Assembly (NCBI RefSeq): GCF_035013165.1
Contig: NZ_JAYGJQ010000001.1
Span: 372,001-436,000 of the forward strand
Direction: 5' to 3'
From: Bacteriovorax sp. PP10
GTDB taxonomy: Bacteria > Bdellovibrionota > Bacteriovoracia > Bacteriovoracales > Bacteriovoracaceae
Length of the DNA stretch: 64,000 nucleotides
This document shows, piece after piece, positions 17,988 through 28,345 of the stretch. Positions within the stretch are counted from its first letter, which is position 1. The number at the start of each line of letters is the position of its first letter. The translations under genes were made by a program, and so were the position numbers. The notes below the pieces were generated by a model that saw only the letters and a program-made list of their open reading frames with translations, was not told the origin of the DNA and did not search any database.

Positions 17988-18021
17988 TTATGTGCGGGTA
18001 AAACCGCACATAAGTTTTGTT
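17988..18021 (+). terminator. Hairpin with T-rich tail between rpoB and rpoC
   Basis: TTATGTGCGG (17988-17997) pairs perfectly with CCGCACATAA (18004-18013) around GTAAAA, followed by GTTTTGTT. It has the shape of a weak terminator or attenuator, or an RNA processing/stability element, in a place where the two polymerase subunits are normally made together. Confidence 0.5.
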
Positions 18022-18064
18022 CTCTAGTTACTAGATAGAAATTAAATAGCACAAGGATAAAAAT

Positions 18065-21000
18065 ATGAAAGACTTGTTGAACTTTTTTGATAAACCAAAA
18101 GATCCTATCAGTGTAGAAGCTGTTTCGATCAGAATGGCCTCTCCAGATACAATCAGAGAATGGTCGTTCGGTGAAGTTAAGAAGCCTGAGACAATTAACT
18201 ACAGAACGTTCAAGCCGGAAAGAGATGGTCTTTTCTGCGCAAAAATCTTTGGACCAATCAAAGATTACGAATGTATTTGTGGAAAATACAAAAGAATGAA
18301 GCACCGTGGAGTTGTGTGCGAGAAATGTGGTGTTGAAGTAACTCTTTCGAAAGTTAGACGTGAAAGACAAGGTCACATTGAACTTGCTGCTCCTGTTGCA
18401 CACATTTGGTTCTTAAGATCACTTCCATCAAGATTGGGAGCTCTTCTAGACCTAACTCTTAAGGAACTTGAAAGAGTTCTTTATTATGAAGCTTACGTTG
18501 TAACTTCATCAGCAACAAACAATGTTGATGGTGGATTAGAAGTAGGTCGCGTAATTTCTGAGCAGCAATACGCTGAACTAAAAGAGCAAGGAATCGAATT
18601 CGAAGCCGGAATGGGTGGACAAACGATTAAAGAACTTCTTAAAAAACTTGATCTAAACATCGAAAACAAAGAACTTCGTCGTGGTCTTGCAGTAGCTACT
18701 ACTGAAATGGCACGCGCGAAAGTTATCAAAAGACTTAAGGTTGTTGAATCAATCCTTAAATCTGAAAATAAGCCTGAATGGTTTATGATGGATGTTATTC
18801 CTGTTCTTCCACCAGATCTTCGCCCTCTAGTTCCACTAGAAGCAGGAAGATTCGCGACTTCAGATCTTAACGATCTTTACCGCCGTGTAATCAACAGAAA
18901 TAACCGTCTAAGAAGATTAAAAGAACTAAACGCTCCGGAAATCATCATCAGAAACGAGAAGAGAATGCTTCAAGAAGCAGTCGACGCTCTATTTGATAAC
19001 GGTCGCCGTGGGAAAGTTTTCACTGGAGCTAACAAGCGTCCACTAAGATCACTTTCAGACATGTTAAAAGGTAAGCAAGGTCGTTTCAGACAGAACTTAC
19101 TTGGTAAGCGTGTTGACTACTCTGGACGTTCTGTAATCGTTGTAGGTCCTTCTTTAAGACTTCACCAATGTGGTCTTCCAAAGTTAATGGCACTAGAACT
19201 TTTCAAACCATTCATTTACAACAAGCTAATTGAAAAAGGTCACTGTACTACTATTAAAGTAGCTAAGAAGATGGTTGACCAGCAAAAGCAAGAAGTTTGG
19301 GATATCCTAGAAGAAGCTGTTCAAGAGCATCCGGTTCTACTTAACCGTGCACCTACTCTACACAGACTTGGTATTCAAGCTTTCGAGCCAATCCTTATCG
19401 AAGGTAAAGCGATCCAGCTTCACCCGTTAGTATGTACAGCCTTCAACGCTGACTTCGACGGTGACCAGATGGCCGTTCACGTTCCTTTATCGATTGAAGC
19501 TCAAATTGAGTGTCGTATTCTTGCAATGTCGACAAACAACATTCTTTCTCCAAAAGATGGAACACCTATTATCGTTCCTTCTCAGGATATCGTTCTTGGT
19601 CTTTATTACATGACAAGAATTAGACCTTTCGCTCGTGGATACAACAAAGTATTCGCTTCGAAAGAAGAAGCTCAGTTCGCTTACCATTCAGGTAACCTTC
19701 ACCTTCAAGCGCCGATTAAAGTTCGTATCGATTCAGTAATGATCGAAACAACTGTAGGTCGTACGTTCGTTTGGGATGCAGTACCTAGATGTCTTAAGTA
19801 CAACGACATCAACCAAATCCTAGGAAAGAAAGAATTAGGTAAACTAATCGATCTTGCTTACAGAGTTGGAACTGAAAAAGAAACAGTTATGCTAGCTGAC
19901 GCTATCATGAGACTTGGATACGAGTACGCTACAAAAGCGGGTATCTCGATCAACATTAACGACATGACAATCCCTGTGGAAAAAGCTGGAATTCTAGCTG
20001 ACGCTCACAAGGAAGTTGCAAAGATCACTGAAGAATATAACGAAGGTTCTATTACTGATGGTGAACGTTACAACAAGATCGTCGACGTTTGGGCACAAAC
20101 AAATGAGCGCCTAACTAAAGTAGTTATTGAAAGAATTTCGATCCAGACTTTTACATCGGAAGATGGAAAAGAAACGATGAACGCTCCTTCATTCAACTCT
20201 CTTTACATGATGGCAAACTCTGGAGCCAGAGGTTCTACTCAGCAGATCAGACAGCTGGGTGGTATGAGGGGTCTAATGGCGAAGCCGTCTGGAGAGATTA
20301 TTGAAACTCCGATTACTTCGAACTTCCGTGAAGGTCTTTCTGTACTAGAATATTTCACGTCTACTCACGGTGCTCGTAAAGGTCTTGCCGATACAGCTCT
20401 AAAAACTGCGAACTCAGGTTACCTGACTCGTCGTCTAGTTGACGTTGCTCAAGATGGTATTATCAGAAATACAGACTGTGGATCTACAGATGGAATCATT
20501 CTTACTTCAAGAATCGAGGCCGGAGAAGTTGTAGAGCACGTTGCTGATAGAGCTATGGGACGTGTAACGACTCAAGCAATTTTAAGTGGTGCTGGAGTAG
20601 AAGTATTCCCAAGAAACCACATGTTAATTGAAAAAGATCTTAAAGTTTTAAAAGACCAGGAAGTCGATCAGATTAAAGTAAGATCAGTTCTTACTTGTAA
20701 AGAAAGACATGGTTTCTGTGCTCACTGTTTTGGACGTGACCTTGCCCGCGGTAAACTGGTTTCTATCGGTGAAACTGTTGGGGTAATTGCTGCTCAATCA
20801 ATTGGGGAGCCAGGTACACAGCTTACAATGAGAACTTTCCACGTTGGGGGAACTGCAACTGCAGGAGCTCAAGTTAACAAAACTGAAGTACGTACTGCAG
20901 GGGTAATTCACCTTGAGAACGTTCAGTCTGTTATCAACAACGAAGGTGTAACAATCGTTCTTAACAAAAACGGAGAGCTAATTGTAAAAGACGCTCGTGG

Positions 21001-22180
21001 AGTTGAGAAGGAAAGATACCCAGTTGTTTACGGATCGAAAATTTTCTTTAAACAAGGTCAGGAAGTTTCAGTTGGGGATAGAGTACTTGAATGGGATCCA
21101 TTCGCTATTCCAGTTCTAACAGAAGTTTCAGGGACAGTTAAATACGAAGATCTAATTGTTGGATCTACGGTTAATGAGCAGGTCGATGCAGTTACAGGTC
21201 TATCTCACAGAGTTGTAACAGAATCTAAAAACCCTTCTCTTCAACCACGTATCGTTATCGTTGATGATAACGGAAACCCTCAATTAGTTCCTGGAACAAA
21301 AAGATATGCAGCTTACAGACTTCAAGTCGGAGCTAACATCGTTGTTCAAGAAGGTGACAAAATTGATATCGGTTCTCCGGTTTCAAAACTTCAACGTGAA
21401 ACGACGAAGACTAAGGATATTACCGGAGGTCTTCCACGTGTTGCTGAACTTTTCGAAGCACGTAAGCCACAAAACGCAGCTCAAATTTCTGATATCTCAG
21501 GAACGATTGAATTCGGTTCAGAGTTAAGAGGAAATAGAAGAATTATCGTTCGTCCAGAAGACGGATCAGATCCAATGACATACGTAGTACCGAAAGGCCG
21601 TTACGTAGTAGTTAACGAAGGTGACTATATCAGAGCTGGAGAGCCAATCATGGATGGACCATCAAATCCACATGACATTCTTCGCGTTCTTGGTGTTAAA
21701 GCACTTGCTCGCTACATCGTTGATGAAATCCAAGAAGTTTACAGACTTCAAGGTGTTAAGATCGATGATAAACACATTGAGGTAATCGCTTCTCAAATGT
21801 TAAAGAAAGTTGAAGTTACTAATGCTGGTGACTCATCTTACGTAACAGGTGACTCGGTTACTCGTGCTGAGCTTAACGAAGTAAATGAAAGACTTATTGC
21901 TGCTGGAGAAAAGCCAGTTGAAGCGGCACCGCTTCTTCTAGGTATCACGAAAGCATCTTTAACTACTGAGTCATTTATCTCAGCAGCTTCTTTCCAGGAA
22001 ACGACTAAGGTTCTTACTCAAGCAGCGCTTGAAGGAAAATCTGATGCGCTTCGCGGTCTGAAGGAAAACGTTATCATGGGTCGCTTGATTCCAGCAGGAT
22101 CAGGGATTCCAAGATACAGAAACTACGAAGCAGTTATGGCTGAAGACGAAGTAACGTCTGCAGCATCATTATCATTTTAA
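18065..22180 (+). CDS. rpoC: RNA polymerase beta-prime subunit
   Basis: 1371 residues. The active-site magnesium loop [12 protein letters not shown] is intact. The N-terminal zinc ribbon Cys cluster ([20 protein letters not shown], residues about 70-89) and the second zinc site ([20 protein letters not shown]) are present, as are the bridge helix and trigger loop region [13 protein letters not shown]. The ending [12 protein letters not shown] is normal. The gene follows rpoB after 80 bases containing a hairpin and precedes rpsL, joining the polymerase and str operons. Confidence 0.99.
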   Translation: MKDLLNFFDKPKDPISVEAVSIRMASPDTIREWSFGEVKKPETINYRTFKPERDGLFCAKIFGPIKDYECICGKYKRMKHRGVVCEKCGVEVTLSKVRRERQGHIELAAPVAHIWFLRSLPSRLGALLDLTLKELERVLYYEAYVVTSSATNNVDGGLEVGRVISEQQYAELKEQGIEFEAGMGGQTIKELLKKLDLNIENKELRRGLAVATTEMARAKVIKRLKVVESILKSENKPEWFMMDVIPVLPPDLRPLVPLEAGRFATSDLNDLYRRVINRNNRLRRLKELNAPEIIIRNEKRMLQEAVDALFDNGRRGKVFTGANKRPLRSLSDMLKGKQGRFRQNLLGKRVDYSGRSVIVVGPSLRLHQCGLPKLMALELFKPFIYNKLIEKGHCTTIKVAKKMVDQQKQEVWDILEEAVQEHPVLLNRAPTLHRLGIQAFEPILIEGKAIQLHPLVCTAFNADFDGDQMAVHVPLSIEAQIECRILAMSTNNILSPKDGTPIIVPSQDIVLGLYYMTRIRPFARGYNKVFASKEEAQFAYHSGNLHLQAPIKVRIDSVMIETTVGRTFVWDAVPRCLKYNDINQILGKKELGKLIDLAYRVGTEKETVMLADAIMRLGYEYATKAGISININDMTIPVEKAGILADAHKEVAKITEEYNEGSITDGERYNKIVDVWAQTNERLTKVVIERISIQTFTSEDGKETMNAPSFNSLYMMANSGARGSTQQIRQLGGMRGLMAKPSGEIIETPITSNFREGLSVLEYFTSTHGARKGLADTALKTANSGYLTRRLVDVAQDGIIRNTDCGSTDGIILTSRIEAGEVVEHVADRAMGRVTTQAILSGAGVEVFPRNHMLIEKDLKVLKDQEVDQIKVRSVLTCKERHGFCAHCFGRDLARGKLVSIGETVGVIAAQSIGEPGTQLTMRTFHVGGTATAGAQVNKTEVRTAGVIHLENVQSVINNEGVTIVLNKNGELIVKDARGVEKERYPVVYGSKIFFKQGQEVSVGDRVLEWDPFAIPVLTEVSGTVKYEDLIVGSTVNEQVDAVTGLSHRVVTESKNPSLQPRIVIVDDNGNPQLVPGTKRYAAYRLQVGANIVVQEGDKIDIGSPVSKLQRETTKTKDITGGLPRVAELFEARKPQNAAQISDISGTIEFGSELRGNRRIIVRPEDGSDPMTYVVPKGRYVVVNEGDYIRAGEPIMDGPSNPHDILRVLGVKALARYIVDEIQEVYRLQGVKIDDKHIEVIASQMLKKVEVTNAGDSSYVTGDSVTRAELNEVNERLIAAGEKPVEAAPLLLGITKASLTTESFISAASFQETTKVLTQAALEGKSDALRGLKENVIMGRLIPAGSGIPRYRNYEAVMAEDEVTSAASLSF

Positions 22181-22192
22181 AAATTAGCTTGA

Positions 22193-22233
22193 ACTGGTCA
22201 TTTTTTTTTGATAATAAAAATGACCAGTATTTT
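22193..22233 (+). terminator. Hairpin between rpoC and rpsL, possible terminator
   Basis: A perfect 13-bp stem (ACTGGTCATTTTT, 22193-22205, with 22216-22228) and a 10-base loop, ending in ATTTTG. The short T tail makes it a weak or partial terminator separating rpoBC from the str operon. Confidence 0.5.
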
Positions 22234-22266
22234 GCAGAAGTTGGAATTTAAGGGAGCAGTTGGATT

Positions 22267-22641
22267 ATGCCTACAATTAATCAGTTAGTTAGAAAAGGTC
22301 GCGAAGATAAGTACACGAAAACTAAATCGCCGGCACTAAAATCATGTCCTCAAAGACGTGGAGTTTGCGTTAGAGTTTATACAACGACTCCAAAGAAGCC
22401 AAACTCAGCGATGAGAAAGGTATGTAGAGTTAAGCTTACTTCAGGATTTGAAGTAGCGTCATATATCGGTGGAGAAGGTCACAACCTTCAGGAACACAGT
22501 ATCGTTCTTATCCGTGGTGGAAGAGTAAAAGATCTACCAGGGGTTCGTTACCATACTATCCGTGGAGCTCTAGATGCTACTGGTGTAGATAAGAGACGTC
22601 AGTCTCGTTCTAAATACGGTGCTAAGAGACCTAAGAAATAG
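22267..22641 (+). CDS. rpsL: Ribosomal protein S12
   Basis: 124 residues. The decoding-centre loops [15 protein letters not shown] and [18 protein letters not shown] are intact, with the lysines whose mutation gives streptomycin resistance unchanged. The PNSA loop is also the usual beta-methylthio-Asp region context. S12 monitors codon-anticodon pairing in the 30S A site. AAGGGAGC precedes the start. First gene of the str operon. Confidence 0.98.
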   Translation: MPTINQLVRKGREDKYTKTKSPALKSCPQRRGVCVRVYTTTPKKPNSAMRKVCRVKLTSGFEVASYIGGEGHNLQEHSIVLIRGGRVKDLPGVRYHTIRGALDATGVDKRRQSRSKYGAKRPKK

Positions 22642-22674
22642 TCAAAAAGATTACATAAGTAATTTTAAATAACA

Positions 22675-22731
22675 CTCCCTCTACTGTTAAGTCGGTTTAG
22701 GGAGAGTAATTTCTTTCATTGTGAAAGAAAT
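22675..22731 (+). promoter_or_regulatory. Two-hairpin leader in front of rpsG
   Basis: CTCCCT/AGGGAG (22675-22680 with 22699-22704) is followed by a perfect 10-bp hairpin ATTTCTTTCA-TTG-TGAAAGAAAT (22709-22731) that ends 3 bases before the GAGGAG ribosome-binding site. The placement matches the spacer where S7 represses str translation in E. coli, but the sequence is not recognisably similar. Confidence 0.4.
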
Positions 22732-22746
22732 GAAGAGGAGTATCAA

Positions 22747-23217
22747 ATGAGCAGAAAAAGAAAAGCGGACGTCAGAGAAGTTCTTCCTGATCCAAAGTTC
22801 CAAGACATCGTCATCACTAAGTTCATGAACACACTTATGATCGGTGGAAAAAAATCAATCGCAGAAAAAATCTTCTACGGTGCTTTAGACCTAGTTCAAG
22901 AAAAAACTGGTGAAGAGCCTCTAAAAGTATTCAAGAAAGCACTATCGAACATTAAACCAGCTGTTGAAGTAAAGTCTCGCCGTATCGGTGGAGCTACTTA
23001 CCAAATTCCTGTTGAAGTTCGTCCAGCTCGTCGTCAATCACTAGCACTTCGTTGGTTAAGAGACTACGCTGTAAATAGATCTGGAAAAACTATGGTTCAA
23101 AAGCTTGCTGATGAAATCATCGATGCTTCTCAAAACCGTGGTGGATCTGTTAAGAAACGTGAAGACGTTTACAAAATGGCTGAAGCTAACAAGGCTTTCG
23201 CTCACCTTAAATGGTAA
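22747..23217 (+). CDS. rpsG: Ribosomal protein S7
   Basis: 156 residues. The typical start MSRKRKA is followed by [30 protein letters not shown] and [10 protein letters not shown], then the beta-hairpin and C-terminal helix (HLKW end). S7 nucleates assembly of the 30S head next to the E site. A GAGGAG ribosome-binding site precedes it. A strong terminator follows 23 bases after its stop, dividing the str operon before fusA. Confidence 0.98.
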   Translation: MSRKRKADVREVLPDPKFQDIVITKFMNTLMIGGKKSIAEKIFYGALDLVQEKTGEEPLKVFKKALSNIKPAVEVKSRRIGGATYQIPVEVRPARRQSLALRWLRDYAVNRSGKTMVQKLADEIIDASQNRGGSVKKREDVYKMAEANKAFAHLKW

Positions 23218-23240
23218 TCAACTAATTGAATTTTTTTTAA

Positions 23241-23275
23241 AGGGCTCCCCGAAAGGGGAGCTCTTTTTATTTTAA
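23241..23275 (+). terminator. Strong intrinsic terminator between rpsG and fusA
   Basis: AGGGCTCCCC (23241-23250) pairs with GGGGAGCTCT (23255-23264) through a GAAA loop, followed by TTTTATTTT. It ends about 6 bases before the fusA start codon. Confidence 0.92.
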
Positions 23276-23279
23276 ATAT

Positions 23280-25364
23280 ATGAGTTCAAATCAAATAGAT
23301 AAAATTCGCAATATCGGAATCATGGCACACATCGATGCCGGTAAAACTACGACTACAGAAAGAATCCTTTATTACACTGGAAAAAGTCACAAAATCGGTG
23401 AAGTTCATAATGGAACTGCAACGATGGACTGGATGATCCAGGAGCAAGAAAGAGGAATCACTATCACTAGTGCCGCGACAACATGTCGTTGGAACAATCA
23501 AGTCATCAATATCATCGATACTCCAGGCCACGTAGACTTCACGATTGAGGTTGAAAGATCTCTTCGCGTTCTTGATGGTGCCGTTGGTGTTTTCGATGCT
23601 GTATCTGGTGTTGAGCCTCAGTCAGAAACTGTTTGGGCCCAAGCTGATAAATATAAAGTCCCTCGCCTGGCCTTCGTTAATAAGATGGACCGTATGGGTG
23701 CTGACTTCGATAACTGTGTTAACGAAATTAGAGAAAAACTAGATAAGAAGGCCGCTGCTATTCAAAGACCAATTGGTTCAGAAGAAAGTTTCAATGGGAT
23801 CGTTGATCTAATTGAGATGAAAGCGATCTATTTCCCAGCAGAAAGCTTGGGATCAAAAATTGATATCAAAGACATTCCAGAAGATTTGGTTGATGAATGC
23901 CAAATGTATAGAGACGAGCTTTTAGATAATCTTTCTGAATATGATGAGACATTAACTGATCTTATTTTGAATGATGAAAAGCCTACAGTCGCTAATATTA
24001 AAGCAGCTCTTAGAAAAGCTGTTATCAAAGATAATTTTATCGCTGTCCTATGTGGATCAGCTTTCAAAAATAAAGGTATTCAACCACTCTTAGATGCAGT
24101 TGTTGATTATCTTCCATCTCCTACTGATAGAGGGGAGCTTCACGGCCACAGTATTAAGAACCCGGAAAATACCGAAGTTCGTAGACCTGAAGTTGATGAA
24201 ATGTTTTCTGGTATCGCATTTAAAATTGCAACAGATCCATTCGTCGGTAGTGTAACGTTTGTGAGAATCTATTCAGGGAAACTTGAATCAGGCCAAACTG
24301 TTTACAACCCAATTAAAAAGAAACGCGAAAGAATTAATAAGATTTTTCAAATGCATGCCGATAAACGCACGGAGCTTCAAGAGGCTTTCGCTGGAGATAT
24401 CGTTGCCGTCGCTGGTTTTAAAGACACTACAACTGGGGAAACTCTTTGTACTGAAAACAAGCCAATCATTTATGACTTAATGGAATTCCCAGAAACAGTT
24501 ATATCTGTAGCGATCGAAGCAAAAACTGCAGCTGATGAAAAGAAATTACTTACGTCTCTTGAGCAGTTAAAAAATGAAGATCCATCTTTCACATTTAAAA
24601 ACAACCAGGAAACTGGACAGCTTTTAATTCTGGGAATGGGAGAGTTACATCTTGAAATCATCGCTGATAGATTACAGCGTGAATTCAATGTTGGTATTCG
24701 CGTAGGTAAACCACAAGTTTCTTATCGTGAAAGTATTTCTGGAAGTGCAACGGAGAATAATATTTTCCATAAAGAGCTTGCAGGAAAAGTTCAATTTGGT
24801 GACGTCACTATTAAAGTTGAGCCAGCTGATTATCAGGCCGGTGTCCAATTCGAATCAAGTGTCCCAACTAAACAACTTCCACAGAACTTCATAGATGCTA
24901 TTAAAAAATCAGTTATGGACACGGCACCTGGTGGTGCAATGGCCGGCTACCCGTTCCTAAACATAAAAGCAACGCTAGTTGGCGCTACCTTTAATGAGAA
25001 CGAATCTTCTGAAGTTGCTTACGCCATCGCGGCGTCTTCAGCATTCAGAGATGCCTGTAAAAAGGCGGGTGTACGCCTACTTGAACCAGTTATGGAGCTA
25101 GAAGTTGTAACTCCTCAAGATTATACCGGAGACGTTATCTCGGATATAAACGCGAAGAGAGGAAAGATTCTGACTATGGGTATTAAACAAAATAAAGATT
25201 TAATTTCTGCAGAAGTTCCATTGGCGGAGTTATTCGGTTATAGTACTGATCTTCGCTCAAAATCGCAGGGTCGTGCTAGTTTCACGATGAAGTTTAAAAG
25301 CTATGTTGAAATGCCAACAGAGTTAGCGAAATCGACGTTAGAAAAGAAAGGGATATATATTTAA
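23280..25364 (+). CDS. fusA: Elongation factor G
   Basis: 694 residues with five domains. G1 [13 protein letters not shown], switch [14 protein letters not shown]4 NKMDRMGAD, domain 3 [15 protein letters not shown] and domain 4/5 ending are present. EF-G drives translocation and ribosome recycling. The start fits the family N-terminus ([14 protein letters not shown]), yet no Shine-Dalgarno sequence precedes it, and a strong terminator ends about 6 bases upstream. Codon choice looks less biased than in tuf and the ribosomal genes around it. It may be one of two EF-G types, as known in spirochaetes and some former deltaproteobacteria; that cannot be settled here. Confidence 0.95.
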   Translation: MSSNQIDKIRNIGIMAHIDAGKTTTTERILYYTGKSHKIGEVHNGTATMDWMIQEQERGITITSAATTCRWNNQVINIIDTPGHVDFTIEVERSLRVLDGAVGVFDAVSGVEPQSETVWAQADKYKVPRLAFVNKMDRMGADFDNCVNEIREKLDKKAAAIQRPIGSEESFNGIVDLIEMKAIYFPAESLGSKIDIKDIPEDLVDECQMYRDELLDNLSEYDETLTDLILNDEKPTVANIKAALRKAVIKDNFIAVLCGSAFKNKGIQPLLDAVVDYLPSPTDRGELHGHSIKNPENTEVRRPEVDEMFSGIAFKIATDPFVGSVTFVRIYSGKLESGQTVYNPIKKKRERINKIFQMHADKRTELQEAFAGDIVAVAGFKDTTTGETLCTENKPIIYDLMEFPETVISVAIEAKTAADEKKLLTSLEQLKNEDPSFTFKNNQETGQLLILGMGELHLEIIADRLQREFNVGIRVGKPQVSYRESISGSATENNIFHKELAGKVQFGDVTIKVEPADYQAGVQFESSVPTKQLPQNFIDAIKKSVMDTAPGGAMAGYPFLNIKATLVGATFNENESSEVAYAIAASSAFRDACKKAGVRLLEPVMELEVVTPQDYTGDVISDINAKRGKILTMGIKQNKDLISAEVPLAELFGYSTDLRSKSQGRASFTMKFKSYVEMPTELAKSTLEKKGIYI

Positions 25365-25392
25365 TTTTCTATAATTAAAGGGAGCACTTAAA

Positions 25393-26583
25393 ATGGCTAA
25401 GGAAAAATTCGACCGTTCAAAACCACACGTTAACATCGGAACTATTGGTCACGTAGATCATGGTAAAACGACATTAACAGCTGCTATTACAATGACTATG
25501 GCTAAGATCCATGGTGGAGCAGCGAAATCATATGCAGATATCGATTCAGCACCAGAAGAAAAAGCACGTGGTATTACAATCAATACAGCACACGTTGAAT
25601 ATGAAACAGCAGCTCGTCACTACGCTCACGTAGACTGCCCAGGTCACGCTGACTACGTTAAAAACATGATTACTGGTGCCGCTCAAATGGACGGTGGTAT
25701 TCTTGTATGTTCAGCAGCAGACGGACCTATGCCACAAACTAGAGAGCATATCCTTCTTGCTCGTCAGGTTGGTGTACCAGCTCTAGTTGTTTTCTTAAAC
25801 AAAGTAGACATGGTAGACGATCCAGAACTTCTAGAGCTTGTTGAAATGGAAATGAGAGAACTTCTTTCATCATACAATTTCCCAGGTGACGCAATTCCTT
25901 TCATCGCTGGTTCAGCTCTTGCTGCAGTTGAAGGAAGAAACCCAGAAATTGGGGAATCAAAAATCGTAGAACTAATGAACGCAGTAGATGCTTATATCCC
26001 AACTCCAACTCGTGATGTTGATAAGCCTTTCCTTATGCCAGTGGAAGACGTTTTCTCGATCTCAGGTCGTGGAACGGTTGTAACTGGACGTATTGAGCGT
26101 GGAATTATTAAAGTTAACGAAGATATCGAAATCGTAGGTATCCGTGACGTACAAAAAACTACAGTAACAGGGATCGAAATGTTCCGTAAGCTTCTAGACC
26201 AAGGTCAAGCTGGGGATAACGCTGGTCTTCTACTTCGTGGAACGAAGAGAGAAGATATCGAGCGCGGTCAGTGTCTTGTTAAGCCAGGATCAGTATCTCC
26301 ACACGCTAAGTTCAATGGTGAAGTATATATCCTTACAAAAGAAGAGGGTGGCCGTCACACTCCGATTTTCAAAGGATACCGTCCACAGTTCTACTTCAGA
26401 ACTACAGACGTAACTGGATCAATCGAACTTAACCCAGGTGTTGAAATGATCATGCCGGGTGACAACACTTCTTTCAAAGTAGAGCTTATTTCTAAGATCG
26501 CTATGGAAAAGTCACTTCGTTTCGCTATCCGTGAAGGTGGACGTACGATCGGTGCTGGTACAGTTTCTGAAATCCTAGATTAA
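25393..26583 (+). CDS. tuf: Elongation factor Tu, copy 2
   Basis: 396 residues, the same protein as the 8992-10182 copy, in the classic str-operon position 28 bases after fusA with an AAAGGGAG ribosome-binding site. By eye the two genes differ at only five synonymous positions: near codons 10 and 142, an ACA-ACT/ACT-ACA pair near codon 258, and a Leu codon near 269. The downstream flank is unrelated to that of copy 1. G motifs as in copy 1. Confidence 0.99.
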   Translation: MAKEKFDRSKPHVNIGTIGHVDHGKTTLTAAITMTMAKIHGGAAKSYADIDSAPEEKARGITINTAHVEYETAARHYAHVDCPGHADYVKNMITGAAQMDGGILVCSAADGPMPQTREHILLARQVGVPALVVFLNKVDMVDDPELLELVEMEMRELLSSYNFPGDAIPFIAGSALAAVEGRNPEIGESKIVELMNAVDAYIPTPTRDVDKPFLMPVEDVFSISGRGTVVTGRIERGIIKVNEDIEIVGIRDVQKTTVTGIEMFRKLLDQGQAGDNAGLLLRGTKREDIERGQCLVKPGSVSPHAKFNGEVYILTKEEGGRHTPIFKGYRPQFYFRTTDVTGSIELNPGVEMIMPGDNTSFKVELISKIAMEKSLRFAIREGGRTIGAGTVSEILD

Positions 26584-26585
26584 TT
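25393..26585 (+). repeat. tuf direct repeat, right copy
   Basis: Same orientation as 8992-10184, offset by 16,401 bases. Recombination between the copies would excise essential genes, so only conversion events can be tolerated. Confidence 0.95.
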
Positions 26586-26595
26586 AATAAAAAAA

Positions 26596-26636
26596 GAATG
26601 CGGTCGCTTGACAAAGGGCCGCATTCAAAATAAAAA
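26596..26636 (+). promoter_or_regulatory. Candidate S10-operon promoter inside a hairpin
   Basis: A perfect -35 TTGACA (26608-26613), 17 bases, then TAAAAA (26631-26636, 4 of 6 to the -10). The -35 lies in the loop of a 10-bp hairpin (26596-26605 with 26617-26626). The predicted start is about 23 bases before rpsJ. The hairpin has A-rich flanks, so as a terminator it would only suit the reverse strand. Confidence 0.45.
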
Positions 26637-26666
26637 GTCAAAAACAAATAAGGACCAACGTATATT

Positions 26667-26975
26667 ATGAAAGCAACAAGACTAAGAATTAAGTTACGCG
26701 CATATGACCATAAGCTTCTAGACACTTCAGTAAATGAAATTGTTCAAACAGCTAAAGAAACTGGCGCAAGAGTAGCGGGACCAATCCCTCTTCCAACTGA
26801 AATTAACAAGTTTACAGTTCTTCGTTCTCCGCACATCGATAAAAAATCGCGTGAGCAGTTCGAAATGAGAACTCATAAACGTCTAGTTGATATCATCGAA
26901 CCAACTCAGCAAACAATCGACCAACTAATGAAGTTGGACTTGTCTTCTGGGGTTGACGTAGAGATCAAGTACTAG
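26667..26975 (+). CDS. rpsJ: Ribosomal protein S10
   Basis: 102 residues, normal length. The core is [20 protein letters not shown] at the N-terminus, with [30 protein letters not shown] (given in part) and a final GVDVEIKY. S10 is part of the 30S head and, as NusE, binds NusB and the NusG KOW domain to couple transcription and translation. AAGGAC precedes the start. First gene of the S10 operon, behind a candidate promoter. Confidence 0.98.
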   Translation: MKATRLRIKLRAYDHKLLDTSVNEIVQTAKETGARVAGPIPLPTEINKFTVLRSPHIDKKSREQFEMRTHKRLVDIIEPTQQTIDQLMKLDLSSGVDVEIKY

Positions 26976-27058
26976 TAAAACAATTAAACTTTTGAACTAA
27001 CAATTAATAAGAACCATGAACGCATCCCTTAGACTAGGGTGATGCTGTGGAGGAAAAG

Positions 27059-27712
27059 ATGTCTGACGCGAAAATCGCTTTAGATGCCGTTTACGGCGTT
27101 AAAGCAGGAATGACTAGAGTATTTGATGAAAACGGGAATCACATTCCAGTAACTGTAATCAAAATTATCCCTAACCTAATCACACAAGTTAAAACTACAG
27201 AAAAAGACGGTTACACGGCTTATCAAGTAGGATTTGGCGAAAAACGTGAAGCCCTTCTAAACAAACCAAATAAAGGAATTCTTGCGAAAGCAGGTGTTTC
27301 TCAAAACGTAACTCACTTTGCTGAAATCAAAGCGGACGCAGTTGATGCTGCTAACCTTGGTAAAGAAATTGATGTTGCGATTTTTACTCCTGGTGCTTAC
27401 GTAGACGTAACAGGTGAATCTAAAGGTAAAGGTTTTGCCGGAGTTATGAAACGTTATAACTTCCGTGGTGGACCGGCATCTCACGGATCTCACTTCCACA
27501 GAAGAGTAGGATCAATCGGTAACAGAGCAACTCCAGGACGTGTATTCCGCGGTAAAAAAATGCCAGGACATATGGGTGTTGATAAGAAGACAGTTCAAAA
27601 CATTGTCGTTGTTGAAGTAAATCAAGCTAAAGGCTACTTACTACTAAAGGGATCAGTTCCAGGTGGTAAAGAAGGATTTATTAAAATAACTAAAGCTCTT
27701 AAAAAAGCATAG
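27059..27712 (+). CDS. rplC: Ribosomal protein L3
   Basis: 217 residues from ATG 27059. An in-frame GTG at 27047 would add four residues, but it lies within the Shine-Dalgarno stretch (TGGAGGAAAAG), so the ATG is the likely start. L3 landmarks include GVKAGMTRVFDENG, YQVGFG, GFAGVMKRYNFRGGPASHGS and GNRATPGRVFRGKKMPGHMG (about 20 residues). L3 initiates 50S assembly, and its finger reaches the peptidyl-transferase centre. rplD follows after 13 bases. Confidence 0.97.
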   Translation: MSDAKIALDAVYGVKAGMTRVFDENGNHIPVTVIKIIPNLITQVKTTEKDGYTAYQVGFGEKREALLNKPNKGILAKAGVSQNVTHFAEIKADAVDAANLGKEIDVAIFTPGAYVDVTGESKGKGFAGVMKRYNFRGGPASHGSHFHRRVGSIGNRATPGRVFRGKKMPGHMGVDKKTVQNIVVVEVNQAKGYLLLKGSVPGGKEGFIKITKALKKA

Positions 27713-27725
27713 GTAGAGGTCGCAA

Positions 27726-28343
27726 ATGACAGAATTAAATGTATTAAATAGTAAATTTGAAAGCAAAGAAAAAATCAAAGTTGACTTTGATTTTTCTCCA
27801 GAATCAATCAATGTTCCTGTTGTTCACCAAGTTGTTAAAGCAACACTTGCTGGAAGAAGACAAGGAAACGCACATACTAAAACTAAAGCAGAAGTAAGCG
27901 GTGGTGGTAAAAAACCATTTAAGCAAAAAGGAACTGGTAATGCTCGTCAAGGGTCTACACGTTCTCCTCTAATGCCAGGTGGTGGTACTGTTTTCGGACC
28001 AAGAAAAAGATCATTCGAGCAAAAAGTTAACAAAAAAGTTATGCTTAATGCAATTAAGTCTGTTCTTGTTGATAAACAATTGGCCGGTAAGTTAATTATC
28101 GTTGATTCACTTGTTTCAACTGGTAAGACAAAAGATATGGCAACACTTCTTGAGTCAAAAAATCTTATGAACTCTCTTGTTGTAACTTTAGATTCAGCAA
28201 GTTTAGTAATCAGAGCTGTAAAGAATTTAAGAACTGCTAAAGGCCTTGGAGTGGATAACCTAAGTGTTTATGAAGCAGTTAAATATGAAAATTTAATTAT
28301 TGAAAAGTTAGCTTTTGAAAAGCTTACTAACAAGTTGGTGTAA
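27726..28343 (+). CDS. rplD: Ribosomal protein L4
   Basis: 205 residues. The extended tunnel-lining loop is visible around KKPFKQKGTGNARQGSTRSP and GGGTVFGPRKRSF (about residues 60-95), flanked by the globular domain ending in the GVDNLSVYEAVKYENLIIEK-type strand. L4 lines the exit tunnel with L22 and in E. coli represses the S10 operon; no such leader was recognised here. It ends 2 bases before rplW, implying translational coupling. Confidence 0.97.
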   Translation: MTELNVLNSKFESKEKIKVDFDFSPESINVPVVHQVVKATLAGRRQGNAHTKTKAEVSGGGKKPFKQKGTGNARQGSTRSPLMPGGGTVFGPRKRSFEQKVNKKVMLNAIKSVLVDKQLAGKLIIVDSLVSTGKTKDMATLLESKNLMNSLVVTLDSASLVIRAVKNLRTAKGLGVDNLSVYEAVKYENLIIEKLAFEKLTNKLV

Positions 28344-28345
28344 TC

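Noticed and set aside
22267-22641. Streptomycin-resistance changes in S12, and rifampicin-resistance changes in RpoB
   Set aside because: Both diagnostic regions read as the normal sensitive form.
27047-27058. GTG start for rplC
   Set aside because: The GTG is part of the Shine-Dalgarno stretch for the ATG at 27059.
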